From NCBI RefSeq assembly GCF_010727945.1, contig NZ_AP022569.1:558001-622000 (forward strand): a stretch of DNA of 64,000 nt, written 5' to 3'. The notes under the pieces are model-generated. The model saw nothing but the letters and a program-made list of their open reading frames with translations. It ran no database searches and was not told the origin of the DNA. Shown here piece by piece: positions 56,873 to 64,000 of this stretch (position 1 is its first letter; the number at the start of each line of letters is the position of its first letter). This stretch comes from Mycobacterium cookii (GTDB lineage: Bacteria > Actinomycetota > Actinomycetes > Mycobacteriales > Mycobacteriaceae). The position numbers and the translations under genes are program-made.

Positions 56873-58539
56873 CCATCGACGGCGTGCGATCCGCACAACG
56901 CGTGGTCGACACGCTCGCGGCCTACGGCGTCCGGTACATCTTCGGTGTGCCGGGGGCCAAGATCGACGCCGTTTTCGATGCCCTGGCCGATGGCGGCCCG
57001 CAACTGGTGGTCTGCCGCCACGAACAGAACGCGGCGTTCATGGCCGCCGCGGTCGGTCGGCTGACCGGCACGCCTGGCGTCGCGTTGGTGACGTCCGGTC
57101 CGGGCACCACCAATCTGGCCACCGGACTGATCACTGCCACCACCGAGCAAGACCCTATGGTGGCGATCTGCGGCGCGGTCCAACGCGCGGATCGTCTCAA
57201 GCGGACTCATCAATCGATGGACGCCGTCGCAGCGCTGAAACCGTTCACGAAATACACCGGCGAGGTCAACGACCCCGACAACGTGCCGGAGGCCGTCGCC
57301 AACGCGATCCGCGCCGCGCTCACCCCGCCCCGCGGCGCCGCCGCAGTCGTGCTGCCCGCCGACGTGCTGGCAGCCACGACCTCCGCGGCCATTGCCCGGC
57401 CGTCGCCAGTGCCCACGCTGGGGCCGGCGCCGGCGGATCGAATTGCTCAGGCCGTCAACCTGATTCGCGCCGCACGGCGTCCTGTCCTCTTCGTCGGCAT
57501 TCGGGTGGGTGAGCCAGAGCCGTGCGCAGCCCTGCGTGAGTTGCTCGCCGTGACCGACCTGCCGGTGGTCGAGACCTTTCAGGCGGCCGGTGTGGTCTCG
57601 CGTGATCTGGAGGATCATTTCGTCGGCCGCGTCGGCCTGTTCCGCAACCAGCCCGGCGACATCCTGATCAGCCACGCCGACGTCGTCGTCACGGTCGGCT
57701 TCGATCCCGTCGAATACGATCCGCGGCTGTGGAATTGGCATCCGGCACGCACGCTGATCCACATCGACGAGATGCCCGCCGAGATCGACAACCACTATCA
57801 GCCCACCCTGGAGTTGCGCGGCGACATCGCGGCCACGCTGACCGCGTTGGTCGGGCCGCTGACCGGATCACGGTTGAGCGACACCGTCAGCGCCGACATC
57901 GCCACCCAGCGTGCGGCGTTGCGAGACATCGACGAGGAGGCCCGATCTCGGCCGCCGGCGGGCGCCGGCCTCAATCCGGCGGCCGTCGTTCTGAAGATCC
58001 GCGACCTGGTCGACGACGACGCCACCATCACCTGCGACGTCGGATCGCACTACATCTACCTGGCCCGCCACTTCCGGGTCTACCAGCCGCGGCGGCTGCT
58101 GTTCTCCGACGGCCAGCAGACCCTCGGCGTCGCGTTGCCATCGGCCATTGCCGCCGCGATGGTACGACCGGGCACACCGGTGGTGTCGGTTTCCGGTGAC
58201 GGTGGATTCTTGTTCAGCGCGCAGGAATTGGAGACGGCGACGCGGTTGGGGCTGAGCTTCACCCACGTCATCATGCGAGACAACACCTACAACATGGTCG
58301 CCTTCCAGGAGGAGCTGAAGTACGGCCGCGCGTCGGGAGTGCAATTGGGTGACTACGACATCGCCCACTTCGCCGCGGCCTTCGGCGCGACCGGAATCCG
58401 CGTCGGCGACATGGCTGAGTTCGAGGACGCTTTCACCCGATCGCTGACCGAGCCCGGAGTGACGATCGTCGACGTCCTGGTCGACTACAGCCGTAACACC
58501 GCACTGTTCGCGGAGTTGCACGACGACGTGTTCGAGTGA
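56869..58539 (+). CDS. budB: Acetolactate synthase, catabolic (thiamine diphosphate-dependent)
   Basis: Condenses two pyruvate into alpha-acetolactate. The 556-residue TPP enzyme has the catalytic Glu in [11 protein letters not shown] (near residue 51), [18 protein letters not shown], the catabolic AlsS/BudB-like [16 protein letters not shown] segment, and the TPP-binding [20 protein letters not shown] near residue 445. No FAD-type regulatory partner or ilvN is nearby, which supports a catabolic role. ATG 56869 has GAGGGAGG immediately upstream and overlaps the budA stop. A housekeeping ilvB would be expected elsewhere in the genome. Confidence 0.9.
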   Translation: MTIDGVRSAQRVVDTLAAYGVRYIFGVPGAKIDAVFDALADGGPQLVVCRHEQNAAFMAAAVGRLTGTPGVALVTSGPGTTNLATGLITATTEQDPMVAICGAVQRADRLKRTHQSMDAVAALKPFTKYTGEVNDPDNVPEAVANAIRAALTPPRGAAAVVLPADVLAATTSAAIARPSPVPTLGPAPADRIAQAVNLIRAARRPVLFVGIRVGEPEPCAALRELLAVTDLPVVETFQAAGVVSRDLEDHFVGRVGLFRNQPGDILISHADVVVTVGFDPVEYDPRLWNWHPARTLIHIDEMPAEIDNHYQPTLELRGDIAATLTALVGPLTGSRLSDTVSADIATQRAALRDIDEEARSRPPAGAGLNPAAVVLKIRDLVDDDATITCDVGSHYIYLARHFRVYQPRRLLFSDGQQTLGVALPSAIAAAMVRPGTPVVSVSGDGGFLFSAQELETATRLGLSFTHVIMRDNTYNMVAFQEELKYGRASGVQLGDYDIAHFAAAFGATGIRVGDMAEFEDAFTRSLTEPGVTIVDVLVDYSRNTALFAELHDDVFE

Positions 58540-58542
58540 CCG

Positions 58543-59898
58543 CTACGCGCTGAACAGCAAATACAACCCGGTGAAGGTGTAGCTGACCATGACCAGCATC
58601 ATGGTCAGCTGTCCGGTGAGCTGGTGGCCGGCCGGCAGCAGTCGCAGTGCTTTGTCGTGCGCGGCGATCACCGCGACGATGTGACCGGTCACCACCGACG
58701 TCACCTTGATGACGGCGAGCACGGTGGGATGCGTGGACAGCACGTAGGCCACGTGTAAGTGACCGAGCCCGAACAGGTTCCAGCCTTTGCCGAACGGATC
58801 GGCCAGCGCGAAGATCGCCTGCTGCCCACGCTCCACCAGATACGACAGGTAGTGGGCGAAGATGTAGCCGACCACGATGGGGATTAGTGAGTGTGCGAGT
58901 TCGCCCGGCAGCGCGTGACGCCGCTCGCGGTCGAGTCCTCCCGTGGCGCGGGCGGCCAGCGAGAACGTCGTCGCCACCACCGCGACGAACACGAGCAGTC
59001 CGACCGTGCGCAGCACAGTCAGTGAAACCGTCGCTGGCACAGCGTGAATCGCCCCGGCAAGCCGATCGGCGAAATTGCGCCACGTCGCCGACGAGGAGAA
59101 GCTGTCGAAGGCGGTGGAGCCCAGCAGCACCGCGAGCACGGCGACCACGCCAGGCCGAATCGGCAGCGAGAGCAGATGGTCGAACGGGTTACCGATCCCG
59201 ATCCGCGCTGTCTTCGGGTCACGCCGTAGCGGTGAGAGACGCGACACCGCCATGCTGTACACCCCGAACGGATCGGAGCGGCTTAACCACCGCTGTCCGC
59301 AGAGCCACGCGCCCGTCAACAACACGACGGTGTACACCAGCAGCCACGTTTCGACCCACGGCACTGCGGCGGGGTTGGGGCTAGCCAGTTCCATCCAGAC
59401 AAACGCGAACAGGCCGAGCGCGGCCGGGCGGTACCCCCAGGACTCCGGGTAGGACAGCCGGGGCCGCGCCAGGCATTCCGGTGTAATGCGTTGCAGCAGT
59501 AGATAAATGGTGCGTACCGGCGATATGACCCGCCACACCGGCCCGGCAGCCAGCGAAAGCACCACCAGGCCAACCCACAGCAGCACGTAGAAGGCGCCGA
59601 GTAGAGCGTTGGCCTGGGTCTGCGGTCCGCACAGTCCGGCGAGCAGCGCCCAGCACGCCAAAGCCACCGCCGACACCGCCGCAATGCCACGCGTCACCGG
59701 CGAATCCACACCTGCGGTCACCGCCGACGGCAACGGGCGGACCGGGTTGTCCGGATCGAACCGGGGCCGCCGCCACGCGAACGCGACCAGCGCGAAGGTG
59801 AACGTCAACGCCCACGCCGCGCCGATCACCGAAAAGGCGTACGGGACCGGAAGATCGCTCGACCCACCGAGGCCGTGCGCGATGATGCTTCGGGTCAC
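58543..59898 (-). CDS. Polytopic integral membrane protein (last gene of cluster)
   Basis: The 451-residue protein has about ten membrane spans, starting near HGLGGSSDLPVPYAFSVIG, with ELASPNPAAVPWVETWL, a conserved-looking LSRSDPFGVYSM segment and GYIFAHYLSYLVERGQQAIF. Some actinobacterial relatives carry the name fenitrothion hydrolase from a single early report, which I do not take as function. ATG 59898 overlaps the stop of the upstream lipoprotein gene by 4 bases. It converges with budB (3 bases apart). It probably forms a complex with its two coupled neighbours. Confidence 0.75.
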   Translation of the reverse strand: MTRSIIAHGLGGSSDLPVPYAFSVIGAAWALTFTFALVAFAWRRPRFDPDNPVRPLPSAVTAGVDSPVTRGIAAVSAVALACWALLAGLCGPQTQANALLGAFYVLLWVGLVVLSLAAGPVWRVISPVRTIYLLLQRITPECLARPRLSYPESWGYRPAALGLFAFVWMELASPNPAAVPWVETWLLVYTVVLLTGAWLCGQRWLSRSDPFGVYSMAVSRLSPLRRDPKTARIGIGNPFDHLLSLPIRPGVVAVLAVLLGSTAFDSFSSSATWRNFADRLAGAIHAVPATVSLTVLRTVGLLVFVAVVATTFSLAARATGGLDRERRHALPGELAHSLIPIVVGYIFAHYLSYLVERGQQAIFALADPFGKGWNLFGLGHLHVAYVLSTHPTVLAVIKVTSVVTGHIVAVIAAHDKALRLLPAGHQLTGQLTMMLVMVSYTFTGLYLLFSA

Positions 59899-60254
59899 GG
59901 ACGCACTTGAATGGTGGCGACAGTTCGATCGAGGTGATGCAGCTCAACGTCGACATTGCCCGGCACATCGACACTGAACTGGAACGTCTGATCAGCCGCT
60001 GCGGCGACCTCGAATTTGTGGTCGGGTACCGAATGCACGTGCAACTCGTCGGCGGCATCGCTGTTGACGCGCAACGTGATCGGCTGTCGCACGGTCGCCT
60101 GCAGGGTCGCGTTGGCAGGAGTGACCTGCCCGTGCGCGATCGTGATGTCGACCATGAGACCGGCGCCGGTCGACGGCTTCGGCGAGCCACCGCAACCGAC
60201 GACAGACCACATCAGCACTGCTATCACTGCACACAACCGGTCGATCATCGGCAT
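59895..60254 (-). CDS. Putative lipoprotein with cupredoxin-like domain
   Basis: The 119-residue product has a lipobox, SVVGCGGS, near residues 17-24, so it is probably anchored by a diacylglyceryl cysteine on the outer face of the plasma membrane. The mature part is a beta-rich domain, VDITIAHGQVTPANATLQAT then PITLRVNSD, ending in a His-rich DELHVHSVPDHKFEVAA and VELHHLDRTVATIQV. This resembles cupredoxin-like folds, but a canonical copper Cys is absent. Start ATG 60254 shares a base with the upstream stop; ATG 60248 is possible. The histidines make metal binding an attractive but untested idea. Confidence 0.8.
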   Translation of the reverse strand: MPMIDRLCAVIAVLMWSVVGCGGSPKPSTGAGLMVDITIAHGQVTPANATLQATVRQPITLRVNSDAADELHVHSVPDHKFEVAAAADQTFQFSVDVPGNVDVELHHLDRTVATIQVRP

Positions 60255-62107
60255 CACGCCGCCCGCGGCGGAGCGCTGGTCTCCTCTACCGGCTGCTTCG
60301 GTGTGTCCTCGGCACCGTTGATGCGGCCGGCGCCCCAGGTGAGTGCGCTGACCACGGCGAGGGTGAAGAACAGCACCACAACACCGCCAGCGGTGAACAA
60401 CCATGGCGGGACGCCGGGATCGCGTTCGCGCTGCAGAATCGACACCTCGAATGCGAACGGCCGGGTGCCGTTGGTCAGCACCGGAATTTCCGGCACCGGA
60501 ATCGCGTCATCGGCAGGCGCCCAGATCGGCACTGCGGCCAGATCCCGGCCGTCGTGCACGCGCAGCAGCGTCTTCCAATCGCCCCACACCGGAATGGGTT
60601 CGGTGGATACGTAATGACCAGGACCGATCTTGTGCAGACGGTTGATCACCAAGCCGCGGTGGTTTTGCATCTTGCCCTGCCACGCCAGGATCGTGACCCA
60701 GTCCGGGTGGTCGCCGGCCATCTCGGGCGGGTTGAGTTGAACGTCGGCCGACGCCAGACGCTGTCCCGGCGGGCTGGGCAGATCGGTCAATTTGACCGTC
60801 GCGGAGTCTTGCTTCGGAACGTGAATGTGCAGGCCGTTGGCCACCGTGCCACCGATCACCAGCACGGTGAGTGCCACTGCGGTGATCCCGAACGCGCGGC
60901 CCGGCAACGGCTGGCTGGTCAGCACCATCGCGAGTAGCGCGGCGCAGACGCCGGCCAGCACGGCGACCGGCACCGCGGTGGGCAGAGCTTCGTTCCACAG
61001 CGTGATCGGCCACGGGTAGTGGTAGACCGCGCCGATCCACAGCGATTCGAGCCACAGCCCGACGGTCCCGATGCCCAGACCGGCGACGGCGCCGAACAGG
61101 ACCGGCCGCCGGTACAGCGGGGTCAGCGCCAGCAATTCGACGACGATCGCCGGGCCCAGATACAGCGGGAACCAGTTGATCGGGGCACCCAGCACGGGTC
61201 CGACGATCAGCGCGACGGCGCCGCGCAGGGCAATGGCGAACAGCGCGGCGATGATCGCCGCGCCCTTGCCCAGCGTGATGCGAGCGACGATGGTCCCGAT
61301 GGCTGCCGCGGCTGCGATCAGCATCGGTTGGAAAACCAGCCGGAATTGCGGAACGCCGAAGTCGAATTCGATTTGGTAGACCGACATTCCGATCAGCAGC
61401 CCGCCGCACGACAGATAACGCAGGATTCGGACGAAGGGGCGGTCCTTTCGCACCGGTGCACCATCGGCCGGCGCGCTTGCCTGCAGGTACCGCTCGCCCT
61501 CGTACTCCAGCATCAGCACCGCGAAAAGGGAGAAGTTCGCGCCGCCGATCATCATCAGATGGGTGGGGCCCCACAGCGTCACGTCTTGGCCGAAGATGCG
61601 ATGCCAGACGTCGTCGAGCGGGAAGCCGATCATCGCGTACATCCCGCAGGCCGCCATTAACAGCCCGCCCACCGGCGCGTACCAGTTGCGGGTGATGCGC
61701 AGCGCTGCCGGCCCCGGCTTGTCGAACGGCAGAACCACGGCCAACATGCCGCCCACGAAGACGCCGAACAAGCCGATGATGATGAAGTAGTGCGCCGGGT
61801 TGGCCAGGGGACCCGGGTCGCGGCCGTTGCCGATATGCCAGCTGACGTCCCAGATGAATCCGAACAGAGCGCAGATGATCGAGGTGGTGAACACCAAGAC
61901 GGGGAGTGCGACCCATGGCGGGCGGTCGAACTTACTTCCCAGCCATTCCGCGAAGGTGGTCAACCACGTGATGCGGTGCGTGCGATGCGCCCACCCGACG
62001 TACAACATCACTGCGCCGATCACCATCGCGGCGATCGACAGGCCGATCACCTGATTCAGGCCGGCGCCGCGCGCCGGCGGCTCCCCCGCAAGAATTGTCA
62101 GATCCAC
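60254..62107 (-). CDS. Polytopic membrane protein with extracytoplasmic C-terminal domain
   Basis: The 617-residue protein has roughly eleven hydrophobic spans in the first 430 residues, an extracytoplasmic-type domain (about 430-570, with NPPEMAGDHPDWVTILAWQG and GHYVSTEPIPVWGDWKTLLR), and a last span near 575-597. Histidine/Asp pairs near span ends, such as WDVSWHIGNGRDPG and NPAHYFIIIGL, resemble redox or metal-site residues but are not assigned. The GTG at 62107 is chosen because GGGAGG lies just upstream; the frame can start 5 codons earlier. First large gene of a coupled set with the lipoprotein and the second membrane protein. Confidence 0.78.
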   Translation of the reverse strand: MDLTILAGEPPARGAGLNQVIGLSIAAMVIGAVMLYVGWAHRTHRITWLTTFAEWLGSKFDRPPWVALPVLVFTTSIICALFGFIWDVSWHIGNGRDPGPLANPAHYFIIIGLFGVFVGGMLAVVLPFDKPGPAALRITRNWYAPVGGLLMAACGMYAMIGFPLDDVWHRIFGQDVTLWGPTHLMMIGGANFSLFAVLMLEYEGERYLQASAPADGAPVRKDRPFVRILRYLSCGGLLIGMSVYQIEFDFGVPQFRLVFQPMLIAAAAAIGTIVARITLGKGAAIIAALFAIALRGAVALIVGPVLGAPINWFPLYLGPAIVVELLALTPLYRRPVLFGAVAGLGIGTVGLWLESLWIGAVYHYPWPITLWNEALPTAVPVAVLAGVCAALLAMVLTSQPLPGRAFGITAVALTVLVIGGTVANGLHIHVPKQDSATVKLTDLPSPPGQRLASADVQLNPPEMAGDHPDWVTILAWQGKMQNHRGLVINRLHKIGPGHYVSTEPIPVWGDWKTLLRVHDGRDLAAVPIWAPADDAIPVPEIPVLTNGTRPFAFEVSILQRERDPGVPPWLFTAGGVVVLFFTLAVVSALTWGAGRINGAEDTPKQPVEETSAPPRAA

Positions 62108-62225
62108 TGTCGTTCCTCCCACCGCGCCGTGGTCGCCCTGACGTAACCGGGCGCAAACTTACTTCACGGTAGGTTGCCTGCGGACGATCCGTTCAAACTT
62201 CGATTGATTCTGCTGTCGGTCTGGA

Positions 62226-62405
62226 TCAATCTCGCTTGTCGTCGACGGGGTCGCCAACTGCGGTCTGTTCGTCGTCTTCGGCGCGTCGCCGGTCCCTGAT
62301 TGCGATAAAGAGCACCACGCCGACGACGACCACCGCCGGCAGAAACGCCGGACCCGCCAGCAAAAGCCAATGATGCGCCAGGTACACGACGTGCGGACTA
62401 CTCAA
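62226..62405 (-). CDS. Small single-span membrane protein (59 residues), candidate unannotated gene
   Basis: A TTG at 62405 follows a good ribosome site (GGGAG, 9 bases upstream) and opens a 59-codon frame ending TGA at 62226-62228. The product reads SSPHVVYLAHHWLLLAGP, then a hydrophobic helix (about residues 14-36, with FLPAVVVVGVVLFIAIRD), then a basic RDRRR stop-transfer and an acidic tail. This is a coherent small membrane protein: N-terminus outside, charged tail inside. It precedes the two membrane proteins and the lipoprotein on the same strand, with 118 bases to the next start. TTG start and size mean gene callers may miss it. Confidence 0.65.
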   Translation of the reverse strand: MSSPHVVYLAHHWLLLAGPAFLPAVVVVGVVLFIAIRDRRRAEDDEQTAVGDPVDDKRD

Positions 62406-62480
62406 TGGTGTTCACTCCCGGGAAACGGCCACTTATCCCGCTTGGGTACCCAACGCCGTCCGAACCCACCACGCGACGTT

Positions 62481-62494
62481 TGTGCAGGTGCACA
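62481..62494. promoter_or_regulatory. Inverted repeat overlapping the putative bioB promoter
   Basis: TGTGCA-GG-TGCACA is a perfect 6-base inverted repeat. If TAGCCT (62504-62509) is the -10, the left arm falls on the -35 position (17-base spacer), so a bound repressor would block the promoter. A biotin-responsive TetR (BioQ) or other regulator is conceivable; the binding protein is not known. Confidence 0.4.
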
Positions 62495-62594
62495 CCGTTA
62501 CCCTAGCCTGGGGACCGTCTCACGCAGGCTGCGATCATCCCGGGATCCGTTGCGTCCCGCATGACACAAAGACCACGACACGAAGGAGTAGCTG

Positions 62595-63629
62595 GTGACT
62601 CAGGCGGCGACTCGGCCGACACCCGGTTCCGACAGCACCGACATCCTGGCCGTGGCCCGTCATCAGGTGCTCGAGCGCGGCGAGGGGCTGAGCCAAGAGC
62701 AGGTGCTCGAAGTGCTGCAACTGCCCGACGAACGACTCGAAGAACTGCTCGCGCTGGCGCACGAGGTGCGGATGGCCCACTGCGGCCCCGAGGTCGAGGT
62801 CGAGGGCATCATCAGCCTGAAAACCGGTGGCTGCCCGGAGGATTGCCATTTCTGCTCGCAGTCGGGGTTGTTCTCCTCGCCGGTGCGCAGCGCCTGGTTG
62901 GACGTCCCGAGCCTGGTTGAAGCGGCCAAACAAACTGCGAAGACCGGTGCCACCGAGTTCTGCATCGTCGCCGCGGTGCGCGGGCCCGACGAGCGACTGC
63001 TGGCTCAGGTGGCCGCGGGCATCGAGGCGATCCGCGACGCCGTCGACATCCAGATCGCCTGTTCGCTGGGCATGCTGACCGCTGAGCAGGTGGACCGGCT
63101 CGCCGCGATGGGCGTGCATCGCTACAACCACAATCTGGAGACCGCCCGGTCGCACTTTCCCAACGTCGTCACGACGCACACCTGGGAGGAGCGCTGGGAG
63201 ACGCTGTCGATGGTGCGCGAGGCCGGCATGGAGGTGTGCTGCGGCGGCATTCTCGGCATGGGCGAGACCGTCGAGCAGCGCGCCGAGTTCGCCGCGAACC
63301 TGGCCGAGCTTGACCCCGACGAGGTGCCGTTGAACTTCCTCAACCCGCGGCCTGGCACACCGTTCGGCGACCTCGAGGTGCTGCCGGCCAGCGAAGCCCT
63401 CAAGTCGGTGGCCGCATTCCGGTTGGCCCTGCCGCGCACCATGCTGCGCTTCGCCGGCGGCCGCGAGATCACGCTCGGCGACCTCGGCGCCAAGCAGGGC
63501 ATCCTGGGCGGGATCAACGCCGTGATCGTCGGCAACTACCTGACCACGCTGGGACGGCCCGCCGAATCCGATCTGGAGCTGCTCGAAGACCTGCAGATGC
63601 CGATCAAGGCGCTCAACGCCAGCCTGTAG
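62595..63629 (+). CDS. bioB: Biotin synthase
   Basis: BioB is a radical-SAM enzyme that inserts sulphur into dethiobiotin. The 344-residue protein has the CPEDCHFC motif (Cys80, Cys84, Cys87) for the [4Fe-4S] cluster and other conserved features: [41 protein letters not shown]. The GTG start at 62595 is preceded by AAGGAG. It is followed after 12 bases by the BsaP gene and is separated from bioAFD by the accessory segment, as it is separated by the prophage region in M. tuberculosis. Confidence 0.97.
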   Translation: MTQAATRPTPGSDSTDILAVARHQVLERGEGLSQEQVLEVLQLPDERLEELLALAHEVRMAHCGPEVEVEGIISLKTGGCPEDCHFCSQSGLFSSPVRSAWLDVPSLVEAAKQTAKTGATEFCIVAAVRGPDERLLAQVAAGIEAIRDAVDIQIACSLGMLTAEQVDRLAAMGVHRYNHNLETARSHFPNVVTTHTWEERWETLSMVREAGMEVCCGGILGMGETVEQRAEFAANLAELDPDEVPLNFLNPRPGTPFGDLEVLPASEALKSVAAFRLALPRTMLRFAGGREITLGDLGAKQGILGGINAVIVGNYLTTLGRPAESDLELLEDLQMPIKALNASL

Positions 63630-63641
63630 ATCGAGACGGTC

Positions 63642-63869
63642 ATGGTGCTACCTGCCCCGGTCGGTGCGGGCGTCTACAACGTCTACACGGGTGCCCTAGA
63701 AAACACCGACAACGTGGTGCCGACGGCGGCGCAATTGGGCCTGGAGCCGCCGCGCTTCTGCGCCGAATGCGGCCGACGGATGGTGGTCCAGGTCCGGCCC
63801 GACGGTTGGTGGGCGAAATGTTCTCGGCACGGACTGGTCGACTCGGCTGACCTGGAGGCGCAGCGATGA
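63642..63869 (+). CDS. bsaP: Biotin synthase auxiliary protein, Rv1590-like
   Basis: The 75-residue protein corresponds to M. tuberculosis Rv1590, reported as the biotin synthase auxiliary protein (BsaP) needed for mycobacterial BioB activity. A CxxC (Cys40-x-x-Cys43) in [10 protein letters not shown] and a CxxH (Cys60-x-x-His63) in WAKCSRHG give four potential metal ligands, suiting an iron-sulphur or zinc-ribbon site. The ATG 63642 lies 12 bases after the bioB stop; the next gene overlaps its stop by 4 bases. It is adjacent to bioB, so co-expression is assured. Confidence 0.9.
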   Translation: MVLPAPVGAGVYNVYTGALENTDNVVPTAAQLGLEPPRFCAECGRRMVVQVRPDGWWAKCSRHGLVDSADLEAQR

Positions 63870-64000
63870 CGGACGTGCAGACCGTCAGCGCGCCGCGCAT
63901 CTCTCGGCGGCGAGCGGGCATCACGATCGTGGTGGGACTGCTGCCGGTGGGCGTGCTCGTCGGTGCGCTGTGGGCCTGGCTGGCCCCGCCGCTGCACGGT
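63866..64000 (+). CDS. Rv1591-like membrane protein (partial, cut by window end)
   Basis: The ATG at 63866 overlaps the bsaP stop (ATGA). The first 45 residues show a cytosolic start ([16 protein letters not shown]) and a hydrophobic segment, [20 protein letters not shown], followed by LAPPLHG as an extracytoplasmic turn. Position and opening agree with the M. tuberculosis Rv1591 transmembrane protein (DUF2567). The rest lies outside the window. Confidence 0.75.
   Translation, partial: MTDVQTVSAPRISRRRAGITIVVGLLPVGVLVGALWAWLAPPLHG

Noticed and set aside
54805..62594. Integrated prophage or insertion sequence in the Rv1571-bioB interval
   Set aside because: No integrase, transposase, structural phage gene or terminal repeats were recognised; all genes read as metabolic or membrane proteins.

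Overview
The window comes from a high-GC actinobacterium, almost certainly a non-tuberculous Mycobacterium (in the broad sense). The backbone follows Mycobacterium tuberculosis H37Rv gene order from about Rv1492 to Rv1591: mutA-mutB-meaB, lipL, an Rv1533-type oxidase with its TetR neighbour, the Mg2+-riboswitch gene Rv1535, ileS, dinX, ansA, lspA, an Rv1540-type pseudouridine synthase, glbN, two Rv1543/Rv1544-type SDRs, dnaE1, fadD11, an Rv1558-type protein, ilvA, treZ-treY-treX, an acyltransferase, ripD, bioA-bioF-bioD, bioB-bsaP. An MmpL transporter, truncated haemoglobin N and many GTG/TTG or leaderless starts also fit Mycobacterium. Homology statements come from recognising the encoded proteins, not from a database search.

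Layout. 1-2505 (minus strand): ferrous iron uptake, feoA-feoB followed by a gene with an Nfu/NifU-N-like domain, with palindromes upstream. 2700-7836: methylmalonyl-CoA mutase subunits and their GTPase chaperone. 7878-11570: esterase, carboxymuconolactone-decarboxylase-like protein, nitronate monooxygenase-like protein, TetR regulator. 11571-14744: two RNA switches, an M-box (Mg2+) leader with a short upstream ORF and a translational T-box for ileS, around a lipase, an ACT-domain protein and a thioesterase. 14745-25051: ileS, dinX, ansA, lspA, pseudouridine synthase, a methyltransferase, a proline-rich secreted protein, glbN. 25210-38564: SDR/SDR/SRPBCC operon, mmpL, dnaE1, methyltransferase, fadD11, desaturase, deazaflavin-type nitroreductase-like protein. 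38593-51050: ilvA, a papain-like protein, the trehalose operon, a membrane acyltransferase and cell-wall genes. 51139-54803: bioA-bioF-bioD plus a 2H phosphoesterase. 54805-62405: an accessory segment. 62595-64000: bioB, bsaP and the start of an Rv1591-type membrane protein.

The accessory segment (54805-62405) is the most unusual part. In M. tuberculosis the phiRv1 prophage/REP13E12 region lies between the same flanking genes (Rv1571 and bioB). Here there is an NAD-dependent formate dehydrogenase, divergently arranged acetolactate decarboxylase and catabolic acetolactate synthase (an acetoin-forming pair), and a tightly coupled minus-strand cluster of two polytopic membrane proteins, a cupredoxin-like lipoprotein and a previously easy-to-miss 59-residue single-span membrane protein.

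Functional links. Propionyl-CoA catabolism is complete at the mutase step (mutA, mutB, meaB). Trehalose is made from glycogen by TreX-TreY-TreZ. Biotin synthesis is complete from KAPA onward, with the mycobacterial BioB helper. Many genes show a TANNNT -10 hexamer 5-9 bases before the start codon, suggesting frequent leaderless transcription. No tRNA, rRNA, CRISPR array, insertion sequence or prophage is visible.
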